In this document: in pieces, positions 48,201-60,914 of the stretch | How the letters are laid out: every line of letters begins with the position of its first letter | Numbering within the stretch: the first letter of the stretch is position 1 | DNA from: Cryptomeria japonica | Taxonomy: Eukaryota; Streptophyta; Pinopsida; Cupressales; Cupressaceae | Reading direction: 5' to 3' | Assembly: GCF_030272615.1 (NCBI RefSeq) | Contig: NC_081405.1 | Span: forward strand, 313,490,235 to 313,554,234 | DNA length: 64,000 nt | Program-made: the position numbers and the translations under genes | The notes under the pieces: generated by a model | What the model was told of the DNA's origin: nothing | Seen by the model: the letters and a program-made list of their open reading frames with translations, nothing else | Database searches by the model: none

Positions 48201-51200
48201 AGGAAAACCTAGCAAACCATTTGGCCCACCTACTGCAAAGAGGATACCTTTCATAATCAAAGCACCATCAAGCACTATCCCCACTGCCCCCTCAAGGCTC
48301 ACAACTCCACCATCACCAATGTCACTCATCCCATCAAACGAACCAGTAATCCTATCAGCAACACCATTTGTAGCAGCAACTATATTGGAACCCGCAGCAG
48401 CATCTATGGCACCAGTAGTTCCAGCAGAAGCCACTGAGTCACCATTACCGATACTTCCAGTGACAAATCCATTAAACCCCATCACAATTCCTGCAGCACC
48501 GATCACTACAAGGATACATAAACCAATCACACCTGCCGTGTTTAACTCCAAAGACATCCCAGTATGGTATAGCAATCGGATGCTGGAGAGTGATTCAGAG
48601 ACCGACTCACATGAGTGGGAATTCGATTCAGTGCAACTTAACACTTCAGATGAGGAAGACACATCACCACCTCCACCCCGCAAAGACATCCCTGTTTACG
48701 GAGAAGCACAGATAAAGACCACTTGGGTACCTGAGCTGGAAACATCTTCCACAGACCCCATGTCTCATCCTACGCCTGATTCTGACAGGGAGAGTACCAT
48801 CAACGACCTTCACCACACCGTCTTAACCCTCACTGATACATCTCCCGCACTTAACTTAATCGATGAAGTAATGCCCATTATCCACCCTGAACTCATTGAA
48901 TGGAACCAACCAAATCCCCCATGTCTTGACCTCTTCCAGAACGATGAGGCTATCATTGACTTTTTGGAATTAAGGGATAATCTACCAAGCGGGGATCACA
49001 AAGCTGGATTCGCCATTGAACTTAATAGCGCAGCATACTTCGGGGCGGATGCCAAATCCTTCAGCTACAAAAATATAACAATAAAACATGGATCTTCCAG
49101 TGAAAACCACACTGTGGCACTATTTGATCCGACAAAAGTAAAAAGAAAGAGCGTATCCAATGGTGAAAACCTCTCTGAGGCGCCTGAGGATGAAGGGTTT
49201 GACATCCTCCCTGCTAGTACACAACAGGAACGATCAACGATTCTTATTGAGGAAACCAAAGAATACAATGTGGGGACTCCTGAAAATCCTCATATCATAC
49301 ATCTGGCATCTCTTCTCACTCCAGAGGAACAGCCTCAATTTATAGAGTTCTTCCAACAGCGTCAGATCAACTTTGCATGGTCATATGCAGACATGCCTGG
49401 GCTTGATCCTGATTTAGTCATGCATCATCTCATAGTAGCAAAAGGAGCCAAACCTGTCAAGCAGAAGCTTCGTAAGATGCATCCTCAGATTGCTGTGCTA
49501 GTCAAAACAGAACTCAAGAAACTCCTGGATGTTGGTTTCATTAGACCAATTGATTATGCAGAATGGATCTCCAACATTGTACCAGTTGGCAAACCAAAAG
49601 GGGGCATCCGCATTTGTACAGACTTCAGAGATCTGAATAAGGCATGTCCTAAGGATGACTTCCCTCTACCAAATATCGACATCATAGTAGATTTGACAGC
49701 AGGACATGCCATGCTTTCACTCATGGATGGCTTTTCGGGATACAATCAAATAAAGATCGCACCAGAGGACCAACATAAGACAGCCTTCACATGTCCATGG
49801 GGCACATACTGCTGGAATGTAATGCCTTTTGGTCTAAAGAATGCAGGAGCGACCTATCAAAGAGCAATGACCACCATCTTCCATGACATGATGCATACTA
49901 TAATGGAAGATTATGTGGATGATTTACTAGCAAAATCACTCACTAGAGATGGGCATCTCCACATCTTCGATAAAATCTTTGATAGACTGGAACAATACCA
50001 TGTTCGACTCAACCCAAAGAAATGTGTCTTTGGAGTGACCTCCGGGAAGCTTCTAGGATACATTGTCTCAAGCAAAGGTATTGAGGTCGATCCAGCAAAG
50101 GTAAAAGCAATCATGGACATGCCACCTCCAAAGAATATCAGTCAGCTAAGAACACTACAAGGACGGCTTCAATCCATCTGAAGATTCATTGCACAATTGG
50201 CTGATAAGTGTCACCCATTCACACACCTGCTACACAAGAACATCCGCTTTCAGTGGGATGCCCGATGCCAACAAGCATTTCAGGCACTTAAAGACTATCT
50301 CATGAATCCACCCTTGTTGATGCCACCAGATCCAAGTAGACCGTTGTTACTTTATATTTCAGCAACAAGTACAGCATTAGGTGTATTATTGGCACAACAT
50401 AATGCAGAAGGCAAAGAGTGTGCTATATACTACATCTCTCGTACACTGGTTGGCTATGAACTCAATTACACACCTATTGAGCGAGCTTGCCTAGCAGTAA
50501 TCTTAGCAGCCACTAAACTGAGGCACTATCTGTTAACACACAAGGTGCAACTCATTGCAAAGATTGATCCACTCAAGTATTTACTCAGCAAAGCAGCATT
50601 GACAGGTCGCTTGGCCAAATGGGTGATGATTCTAAGTGAATTTGACATCGAGTACGTGGACCGTAAAGCTATCAAAGGTCAGGTCATTGCAGATCAATTG
50701 GCCGATGCACCACTCATAGGTGATGATCCTCTCATTTCCAATTTTCCAGACGAAGAGATATTCATGATCACAGAAGTACAACCATGGAAATTATATTTTG
50801 ATGGTTCATACACTAGGCATGGCTCGGGGGCAGGCATTCTGTTTATCACACCTCAAGGTGATAGCATCCCGAAGTCTTACAGGCTCACATTTCCATGCAC
50901 AAACAACATAGCAGAGTATGAGGCTTTGATCACAGGACTCAGATTAGCCATACAATGGAAATTACAAGAACTACAAGTATATGGCGATTCCCAACTAGTC
51001 ATTCGACAAGCAACAGATGAATATCAGACCAAAGATGATAAACTCATGCCATACAAGCAAATGGTGGACAGTCTAAAGACATCATTTACTACTATCACTT
51101 TTGAGCAGATACCAAGAGATCAGAATCAAGCTGTTGACGCCATGGCTACCATCGCATCTCTACTAGATCTTCCACAGAATTCAACACGCTACGAGTTCTT

Positions 51201-52536
51201 GGTAGAACAGCTTTGGATCCCCGCTTATGATATCCCCGAATCTGAAATGATATGTTGCCTTGTCGGTTCTGAATCCCCATGGTATGGTGAGTTCTACACT
51301 TATCTCCGTGATCACACCCTTCCTCCCAACCAATCAAATAATCAACGTAAAACCTTCATTCGCCAAACTGCTCGATATACCATTATTGCTGAAACCCTAT
51401 ACCGACGTAGTCTTGATGGTACTCTCCTTCGATGTCTGGAACAAGATGAGATAACAAAGGCTTTGGAAGAGGTACATGAAGGAATTTGCGGGACTCACTC
51501 AAGTGGTCCGTCACTAGCCAAGAAACTCATGCGAGCTGGATACTATTGGCCATCTATGGAAAAGGATTCCTACTACTTTGTCAGGAAATGCAAGAAATGT
51601 CAAGTTCATGGCGACCTGATACATGCACCAGCTCAAGAACTGCAACCAATCACAACACCATGGCCTTTTTGTCAATGGGGTCTTGACCTTGTGGGTAAAA
51701 TCCATCCATCTTCATCCAATGGCCATAAATTCATTATTACCGCCACCGAATATTTCACCAAGTGGATCGAAGCTGTTCCACTTACCCAAGTCACCGGCAA
51801 GCAGATCGCCTCATTCATCCTCAATTACATCATCTGCCGGTATGGTGTGCCCATGTCCATTGTCACAGATAACGGTCTTCCTTTCAAAAATCAGGATGTC
51901 CGTGAACTTTGTGAGAAATTTCATATCCAACACCGCTTTTCCACTCCCTATTACCCACAAGGCAATGGTCAGGCCGAAGCATCCAATAAAAACATATTGA
52001 GAATCCTAAAGAAGACAGTCAATGATGCCGGTCGTGATTGGCATGTTCAATTGAATCCAGCATTATGGGCATATCGAACTAGCATTCGAACCCCTACAGG
52101 TGCAACTCCTTATTCATTGGTCTATGGTGCTGAAGCTATCTTACCTATTGAGGTCGAGATACCATCCTTACGAGTTTCCTTGCATAATCTCATTGATGAT
52201 GAAGCCTACAGAGTATCCCGTCTTCAGGACTTAGAGTTACTTGATGAGAAGCGACAAGCTGCATACAATCACCTCAAAGCCTATCAGCAGCGCATGAGTA
52301 GAAGCTACAATCACCGAGTTAGATCTCGTACATTTGAGGTAGGTGATCTTGTTCTTCGAGAAAATCCTCGCAACCAACCAAACAGAGAACATCAAGGCAA
52401 GTTTGAATCAAACTGGTTGGGCCCATATGTTGTCACTGCTGTATTCGGGTCCGGGGCATATCAGTTGGCTACATCAGAAGGAGAACCGCTTGCAGATCCA
52501 ATCAATAGCATGCACCTCAAAAGGTTTTATACCTAA
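45256..52536 (+). pseudogene. Tat gypsy Gag-Pol polyprotein with one in-frame TGA (element E)
   Basis: ATG 45256 lies in a good context (CAAAATGGC). Gag core: about residues 165-300 (FPRGFETPKFEKYRGKGDP, TTTSWFSRLPGGIRTFEEL). A CX2HX4HX4C knuckle variant CEFHQGRGHKTSNC is near 461. Protease: VLIDNGAGLNI near 681 with LLGRPWIH. G-patch-like segment: about 926-970 (GKGLLIMQRMGYDG, GNTGLGFE). Proline/alanine/threonine-rich linker: about 1010-1140. RT: FIRPIDYAEW, ICTDFRDLNKACPKDDFPLP and YVDD (Y1553). A TGA replaces codon 1642 (GRLQSI then RFIAQL), between RT and RNase H. Next: RNase H 1 (LLLYISATSTALGVLLA); archaeal-type RNase H 2 (LYFDGSYTRHGSGAGI, AEYEALITGLRLA, VYGDSQLV); integrase with GLDLVG, VTDNG, GQAEASNKN and a GPY module (LGPYVV). 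It makes every enzyme for copying and insertion. The lesion fits a CGA to TGA change at a CpG. Confidence 0.95.
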
Positions 52537-54943
52537 GGTGTACAGAGCATCAGGCTCCACTGCACATCAGAAAATACCAAAAACATTCAGAAAATGTCCT
52601 GAAGAAAATACAAAAACATTCACAAAAGTAAAGAAAAAAATCATGCATCCAAACGGTGAACAACCACTCCGGTGGCACCTTGGGTAAGTGCGATGGTGAA
52701 AACCTGGCAAACAGGCGCCACTCGTAAAGGCAATGGCTCCAGTATCTTTCAGGCTCATTGCGATCACATTCATGCACACATACATCCATCCATCCAAACC
52801 ATGGCTTGTTATTTGATCTGCAATTAAGAAAATACTCCATGCGTCTAGCATCCCACCTTTTCATAGTCAGGTCTACAAACTGGGGGCAATACCCTTACCC
52901 TCGTGAAGGAAGTGGATTCTACATTGTCTCATATGATTCATTACGCTCTTCATTCAGGCAATCATCAGAAAATATCAAAAACATTCAAAAATGACTCACA
53001 AAATCCACAAATATTCAAAAACTATTACACAAAATCCAAAAACATCGAAAAACCCATCGAAAATCACACAAAAACATGGCAACACCTTGTACATATTCAT
53101 TCAAACAGATACAAAACAAACATTGACAAAATACTCACACAAATGACCACTTATCACTCGACCAACACAATCAACATCAACAATCAAACTGTCTTCAACA
53201 AGGATGCATCATTCCTTACCAAAACAAAGACAAGATGACATTTTCTTTGACAAGAAAATTATGTTAAGCTATCAAATACTTGGTTGATTTGTGAGTACAA
53301 TCGTTCGTTTATCTGTATCGGGATCTTTCAGCATTGTTTTGTATCATTTGCGCATTATTTCCGATGAAGTTCTGGGGTATGTACTAATGGTGTCTACGTG
53401 GGAAGTTCACTAAGCTATGTGATCATAGGCAAAAATGCAGTCATAGATCACTACGGCTTGTTGACTACAGCGTATACCTCGATCATATGAGCATGAACCA
53501 TTACCAAGGATCCATATTCTTTATTCTTTATGTATATATTGTTTGTTTGCAGGTACAATGCTCATTCTTTGGTTCCTCTTCCTCCAAATTGGATAAAGGT
53601 TTTATTTCTTAGTACGGTATGCACTTGTCTCAGGATCTGATCAGCCTAAGATCAAGGAGGATGATCCAAGTCATGCATGAAAGGAGATAATCCTTGTCTG
53701 TTCTGCAAGCAATACTCAGGTCAACTTGATCCATTATATCAAGTTGCTTGTATTAACTTGCTATATCAAAATCCATGTAAGAAATACTCTGGTCATCTTG
53801 AATCTTTATGTCAAGTTGCTTGTATTTTCTTACAACATTTTAAAGCTCAATGATGAAAAATAAAGCACCATGGATCGTCATTTCATCTCATCTGTATATA
53901 TTGCATTTCGTTGCATTCCATCCATCCATACATTCATAAATAGTTGCATATCATTCATACATAGTAATGACAATGGATACTCTATTTTCCTCTTCTTCCA
54001 TAGGAATGTAATAGGTCCTCCATTTCTTCTATTTAACATTGAACCCCCCCACCCTCCCCATCTCGATAATCAGCATCACATATCCTTCATCGTTTCCCAT
54101 CAACCCAATCAAGCCACATTCATCACCATCCATCTCTAATAGGAGGGATTGTGTTTCCCATCCTCATTCATCCACACAATCAAGCAAGTTGCTCTGTCTA
54201 CACAGATACATCGACTCCCACACACCTAGACTGTCAACAGATACTCTGATCAAGTATCTTCGGGTCTCAACAGGTAATCGATTATGGTAATCCTAGACTA
54301 CATCAGGCATTTATCATAATGACCTAGTCTCAACGGGGCTACCATGATTCCCCACAACCATCCATCACACACACCTTATCAATTGATCAAACCAATCAAA
54401 CACAATCCAACGGACAATTACATCAATTGTCTATGTCTCAACGAGTATTTTGCTTCATATACCTTGACTTCATCGGGCAATTACATCAATTGTCTAAGTC
54501 ACATCAGGTCACTTTGATTCACTTACTCAGACTTTATCATGTCCAAGCGACCAACTGACATCAACTGTCACGCTTTGACTTGACCGGGGCAATTAAACCG
54601 ATTGCACCAGATTGTCCACACAATTTTGATCAATTGTATAGCATCAATCCAAACCCCACACTACATCTGCTATGTATCTCTTGCATGACCTCAGGGTACT
54701 CGTTGGCTTGTTGTTTCTTCATATTCACACCATTTTCTCCCATTCTTTCATCATTAGTTCTAATTTCTTCTATTCTACCTCACCTCCGCTTTTCATTCTT
54801 TTTCGAGAGATCGCCCAATTTTTCAAAAAAAATTCGGCCCATCTCTCGAGGGGGCATACCACCCATTAAATTTACATTTTATGGGGCATTTCTTCATACC
54901 TATTTTTCTTTCTTTGAAACGACGCGATAAACTGCACCGTCTC
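52537..54943 (+). other. 3' non-coding region of element E
   Basis: No sense or antisense gene is supported. It contains CATCCATCCATCC-type runs (52785, 53918), ACAAAATCCA..AACATTC words (52980-53060) and, from 54190 to 54560, short degenerate repeats around CATCAATTGTC..TCTCAACG. Confidence 0.7.
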
Positions 54944-54956
54944 AAAGAGGGGCAAA
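54944..54956 (+). other. polypurine tract of element E
   Basis: AAAGAGGGGCAAA directly before the 3' LTR. Confidence 0.88.
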
Positions 54957-56699
54957 TGTAGTCACATAAATCTGTCCACTTAATTAAATGAATACTTAGT
55001 ATTTATTTGATTATTTAACCATCAATTAATAATTAATTAAATTAATATTTAATTAATTCATCTTAACCCCATTCTCCTATTAATTAAATAAATTATTCAA
55101 TTTATTTGATTTAATTCACTTAACCAAATTCATACCATTAATTAAATAAATAAATCATATTTGTTTAATTAAATCTTCTCTCACATTTAAATAAATTAAT
55201 ATTTATTTAAATCCCCCAAAATCCCACCTCACATTTAAATAAATTAATATTTATTTAAATCCCCCAAAATCCCACCTCTCACATTTAAATAAATAAATAA
55301 TTTATTTAAATCACCTTTATCCTCCACCCACTTGTATTTTCCTACAAAAGCAAGTTGCACAACTATTTTAAATAAATTATTTATTTAAAATCCTATTTAT
55401 CCTCACCCACTTGAAACCTTTAATGGTTTCCCTTAAAGTAGTCAAACTTGATGGCTTTAAAGTCTTCAAACTTGATGGCTTCCTTCTATAATCTTCTTAA
55501 GACTTTAATGGTTTTCCTTAAAGTCTTCAAGCCTTTAATGGTTCCCCTCAAAGTCTTCAAGCATTTTAATGCTTTATCTTCCTTTTTCTCATTTAAATAA
55601 ATTAATATTTATTTGAATATTTATCCAAATACAACTTGCACACATTTATTGAAATAAATGAATTTTTATTTTAATAAAATCCTATTTTCCCTCACCCACC
55701 AAATCCACTTGCAAAATCTAATCCCCTTCTAGATTCTTCTAACCCCTTCCTAATTAGCTTAATCCATCCCCTAATTATTGTCACATTCCTAAGCAAAATG
55801 GAGTCACTTCTCAAAGACTCCAAAGTCTTTGAAAAGCAATTAATGCTTTGTGTGTTCAACAAATTAACCCTCAAAGTCTTGGATAACCTTTGAAAGCTTC
55901 CAACCTTCAACCACTTAATCCCCAAAGTCTCCAATAACCATTAATGGTTAATTCAACCCTCCCACATGGTTAAAACATTTGTTTTGACTCAACCTCTACC
56001 CAACCCAAAGGTCTCATCAGGCCATTAATGCTTTGACCATGATTATCTCTTAAACATTTGCACAAAGGTTTATCCTTGCATTAACTCTTAATCCAATGGG
56101 TAATCTTAATTTAGACTTGACCCTTACCTTCTAGATAACCATGAGGTCTTCTCAGGCCTTTAATGCCTCCAACCTCTTCTCTCAACCCAATCCTATGTTG
56201 AAACTTGTCACCATTTTATTGGTGCCAATTGTGCACATGGATCCCCAACTTTCAATCCTAACCCTTGTTAAGATTGCTCAATCTTAACCCTTCATTTCCC
56301 TATTTCTTCTATAAATAGAACCCTTCTCCTCAAGCAAAAGGAGAAGCATTTTAGAGTATTGTTGTTATACTGGCATTAGCATAGAGCTTTTTCATAGCAT
56401 CACTATCTACTCTAGCTTAGTATTAAATCTCAATCCTCCATAAGCATCCATAGTGCAAAAAGCTGCTGAGAGCTACACTCATTTGGGACTTGGAGAGGAG
56501 AGGAACAAGGGAGGAGCAACTATGAGCATCTTGATTAGCTATTTCATTCTATGTTTATATGCTTTCTATTTCATGCTTAATATCTCTCTTGATATGCCTG
56601 TTTAGGATAATCTTTTGTTGCTAACACTAACGTTTGTTTCTTGTGCTCTTGTGTGTGTTGCCATCAAACAGGTTTTCTAATCCTTTTTGCAGAGCATCA
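54957..56699 (+). repeat. 3' LTR of element E (1,743 bp)
   Basis: I saw no difference from 40798-42540 in the stretches I compared, including the 80-codon antisense frame present in both (41533-41775 and 55692-55934). Confidence 0.96.
56310..56319 (+). promoter_or_regulatory. TATA box in the 3' LTR of element E
   Basis: TATAAATAGA, the counterpart of 42151-42160. Confidence 0.6.
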
Positions 56700-56704
56700 G
56701 AATG

Positions 56705-57523
<819 letters not shown>

Positions 57524-57597
57524 TTTGCATACATTTATGTACAAATTATACATACATGTTATATAAATACATATATGTATACATACACATACACTTA

Positions 57598-58657
57598 TTA
57601 CATACATACACCTAAAAATGGACTGAAGATAATTAATTAAATAAGCAATTATTTAATTAATCCCCCTTCCTAATTTAATTGAATTCATTAGGCAATTTGA
57701 TTAAATTCTCCCTTTCATCTACTTATTAATAAATCTAAGGATTTATTCATTAAGTTCATTCCATGATCTCCTTTGATTAATTAATTAAAATTAATTAATC
57801 TTCCCCCTATTTCAATCAATTCTTCTAATCCCCTAATTAATTAAAATAAATCAATTTATGAGTTGTTAAAAATTAATTAATCTTTTCCTATTATTTGAAT
57901 TTTTAAATTCGAATTACCCACATATCTCCTAACTTCTAACCACCTAACCTAACCATCCCTCTAACCTAACCCATTCCACCTAACCTTGGGTTTAACCAAC
58001 CCTATCCTATCTTGCACATTCTAACCTCCTTATCCTAGCCTCCTATGGTGTGGATATTTTCTTCTTAAGATACATGGCACTTTGGCCACATGTCTCCTCT
58101 CTTGGACACTTGCCCTTTTATGAGAAAGGCTCCTTGACACTTGTCACCATAGAGATGACAAGTGTCCCTTCCTCCAACCTCTTCTCCAACCTCCTCCAAT
58201 TTCACCCTTGATATCTTCAGACTCAATCTTGACCATTGATTCCTGCCACCTCACTGACCCTGGCCTTGGAAATCCTATAAATATCCCCCATTTTGGAGAA
58301 CAAAGGATCCCATCTCATTATCAATTTAGGCATTGTTACTATAGGAATATCATTTGAGAATTGTTGTTATAGGTAATTGTATTAGCTTAATTTGATCATT
58401 TTCTAGTATAATTGTTGAATCATGTAGCTTAATCAATCTCTTTGCTAGCTTAATTGCATCATCATCATAGCTTAATCATGCATATCATTAGCTTAATTAG
58501 TCTCTTGGATCAATCTAGCATAATAAATCTCATCTTTCCATATCATTATCATTTCAAATCCTCCATCTAGGTGTAGTCAAGTCACTGGGATTGTTTATCC
58601 AAATCTAAGAGAAAATCCATACTCGCATCTCTTAGCAGGCGATAGGTCTCTCTGTCA
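57598..58657 (+). repeat. old Tat-type LTR remnant (~1.06 kb)
   Basis: ACACCTAAAAATGG at the left resembles the start of the LTR of element B (ACCCTAAAAATGG, 15058). The right end GGCGATAGGTCTCTCTGTCA resembles B's LTR end. A TATA candidate lies at 58276-58284, and GCTTAAT words recur at 58385-58500 as in B. The exact left edge is blurred by the microsatellite. Confidence 0.65.
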
Positions 58658-58672
58658 CGATTTGTCTTTATT

Positions 58673-58894
58673 TGTCAATGGGGTCTTGATCTAGTAGGAA
58701 AGATAAATCCTTCTTCATCCAATGATCACAAATCCATCCTTGTAGCTATAGAATATTTCACAAAATGGATTGAGGTAGTACCTCTCATCAATATCACCGA
58801 AAAACAAATTGTTGCATTTATCTTGAACTACATCATTTGTTGCTATGGAATACCCATGACTATTATCAGTGATAATGGGCGACCTCAAAATTGA
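58673..58894 (+). pseudogene. Gypsy integrase core fragment
   Basis: A 74-codon open piece matching the integrase of element E: CQWGLDLVGKI with the first catalytic aspartate, EYFTKWIEVVPL, ILNYIICCYGIPMTI and ISDNGRP with the second aspartate. It stops at TGA where homology ends. It begins 15 bases after an LTR end, an order that does not occur in an intact element, so it is a rearranged scrap. Confidence 0.88.
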
Positions 58895-59104
58895 TGACCT
58901 TTCTTGATAGTATTCAAGTAAGGTGTCAAATCTCCCATCTTCTGGTGCCTCGAGGAGTTTTTCACCATTATATGTATCCTTTATTTTTACTTTTTATCGG
59001 TCTAGTGTTGCCAATAAATGGTTTTCAACATTAGAATTGATATTGTTTTCTTTATTTTCAGTTTTGCGACTAGGAGATTTGGCCCCACTTGACTCAAAGA
59101 TATG
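58894..59104 (-). pseudogene. Gypsy Gag-Pol linker fragment, antisense
   Basis: Read on the minus strand it gives SSGAKSPSRK, NVENHLLATLDR, a stop, YNGEKLLEAPEDGRFDTLL and YQERS. This corresponds to the part of element E just upstream of RT (SENHTVALFD, NGENLSEAPEDEGFDIL, QQERS). It abuts the integrase fragment tail to tail at 58894. Confidence 0.72.
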
Positions 59105-59170
59105 TTAGAAAAATCCCTGGTGAAAGTTGTTGTGGTTTTGGTTTCATTAAGATATAAGGATTTAGTTTAT

Positions 59171-59362
59171 CATCAGGTCCAGTGGGAATTGTCGTACGAG
59201 TCAGTTTAACAAAAAAATTTATGTCATCTTTCATCATCTGGCCCAGTGAGAATTGTCATACGAGTCATCTTAGCAAAGAATTTTGTGTCATCATTTGTCA
59301 TCTGGTTTTGTGAGAAAGTTCGTATGAGTTTATATCTTATGTCGTGTGAGATTTCTGGTTTG
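59171..59362 (+). repeat. 64-bp tandem repeat, about three copies
   Basis: Copies start near 59171, 59235 and 59299 with CATCWGG..CCAGTGRGAATTGTC.TACGAGTC. The copies decay rightwards and traces continue to about 59430. The same words occur at 13660-13890 in element B, so this is probably a Tat 3' repeat. Confidence 0.7.
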
Positions 59363-59507
59363 TCATATGAGCCTGTCTAAATTGTAGTTCGAGGTTGTAT
59401 AATTTGTTGTACGAATTTATGTCTTTGTCTATCTAAAACTGTCTTCTTGCATGTCTTTTTCAGATCTGTCATATTTTCTTGGTCAATTTACAGTGAGCAT
59501 AAACACT

Positions 59508-60554
59508 TGTTTTTTAGGACTTGGGAGGCAACTAAGAGGGGGGTTGAATAAATTATCAATTAGTTTCAACCCAAATATAACTCAATCAAACTTGATGCAT
59601 AATAATGTTAAACCAAACTCGATGTCGGTTGATAGATTAGCAGTTAGTATTAATACCGGTGAAGCTTAATGCATAAAACAGAAAGAGAAACAACATCCAC
59701 AACACATAACACAAAGATTTGTACGTGGAAACCCTGTAAGGGGAAAAACCATGGTGGGAAACCTTACCCACAATCATATGATACTACTGAAGATAGTATG
59801 TGTATACAAATGGGGTCTGCACATGCAGAAAGGCCAACCACCTAGAGCTCACTGCTCAATCAAAAATAGGAGTCACACTGACTACAATTGGATAGTTAAA
59901 TCCAATGATAATGTATTGCTCAAAGTAGCATCTCCAATGCGGGATATAGTACCGGTTAAGCTCTGATAATTACCTTCAAACTTTCCTTGAACCTTCTCTA
60001 AGGTTTGCTCATATGATCTTCAATATTCGCACATACCATGATACAATACCATATACCATATACCGTTACTTCTCTACTTCCTACCATCTCACAAATGAGA
60101 CCTTACATATATACCAAAACCTAAGACCAAATGTGTAGGTCGGCTCACTAAGAATATTACAATAAAATCAATTACAAATAATTCAAGATATAATGCATCA
60201 TGTCGGCTCAATACATTTACAACAATATCCAATTAATAAATCATCTCCATTATGTGTCGTGCTGATCTGGAATAAATAATGCATACCGATCCATAACTTT
60301 GACCAATTTGTTGGCAACAACAAATATGTCAACCCGATTAGACCATTAACCAAAACACCAAAACCAAGTATCCAAACCATGTCTTCGACATAACCAAGTG
60401 ATCTTTAGATGATAACAAGTCATCCTTAGTGTCGGTGAACAATATAACCTGTCAGTGAACAACAATGTGTCGGTTCAACATAACCAAAGATCTCCAGAAG
60501 GATAAGTGTTGACATCAATGACAAAACTAATGCAACACATCCATAATACCAACA
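59508..60554 (-). repeat. 3' LTR of element F (about 1,047 bp)
   Basis: Right end ..ATACCAACA followed by the polypurine tract. The left end is inferred from alignment to element C (GGCAACTAAGAGGGGGG block) and the nearest TG at 59508. It shares GTAAGGGGAAAAACCATGG and CTGCACATGCAGAAAGGCC with C. Confidence 0.8.
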
Positions 60555-60567
60555 ATCTCCCCCTTTG
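60555..60567 (-). other. polypurine tract of element F
   Basis: Minus-strand CAAAGGGGGAGAT next to the LTR, identical to those of A and C. Confidence 0.85.
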
Positions 60568-60914
60568 GCATTTATGGCAACACGAGATGGAAAAACATCT
60601 AAGTGCCAAAACATAATGCCAAAAACCAAAAACCAACAATCTCTTGAATAGATCAATACTAGAAATCAAAATCAAAACCACTCCCCCTAGGATAATGTTT
60701 CCTACATACAAAGTATTTCCATAGATATCTCTCCCCCTTTGACATCAAATGCAAAAGCAATACAAATACCAAAATATACAATCAATTCATATAACCAATT
60801 ACAATAACCAATTGTTATAACCAACTACTCCCCCTGAGAAGTAACTCTCCTCCATCAAAGTCAGAAAAAGGTTTCTCTATTATTTCTGTCAGTTTGATGT
60901 CAATCTTCAACTGT

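Larger units (their letters stand above)
40798..56699 (+). mobile_element. Element E: nearly intact Tat-lineage Ty3/gypsy retrotransposon (15.9 kb)
   Basis: LTRs at 40798-42540 and 54957-56699, both 1,743 bp and apparently identical by eye. The perfect GAATG target duplication lies at 40793-40797 and 56700-56704, inside the 3' LTR of element D. Order: 5' LTR, primer site, 2.7-kb leader, one gag-pol frame with dual RNase H, 2.4-kb 3' region, polypurine tract, 3' LTR. Only one in-frame stop (50179-50181) mars the coding region. It is the youngest element in the window. There is no extra ORF in the 3' region, unlike element B. Confidence 0.96.

Noticed and set aside
48081-48689. 202-codon open frame on the minus strand opposite the gag-pol linker
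   Set aside because: It mirrors the low-complexity alanine/proline/threonine linker of element E; glycine/serine/valine-rich with no domain.
52550-52864. Antisense extra ORF in the 3' region of element E
   Set aside because: 104 codons without recognisable domain; no similarity to the PMD frame of element B.
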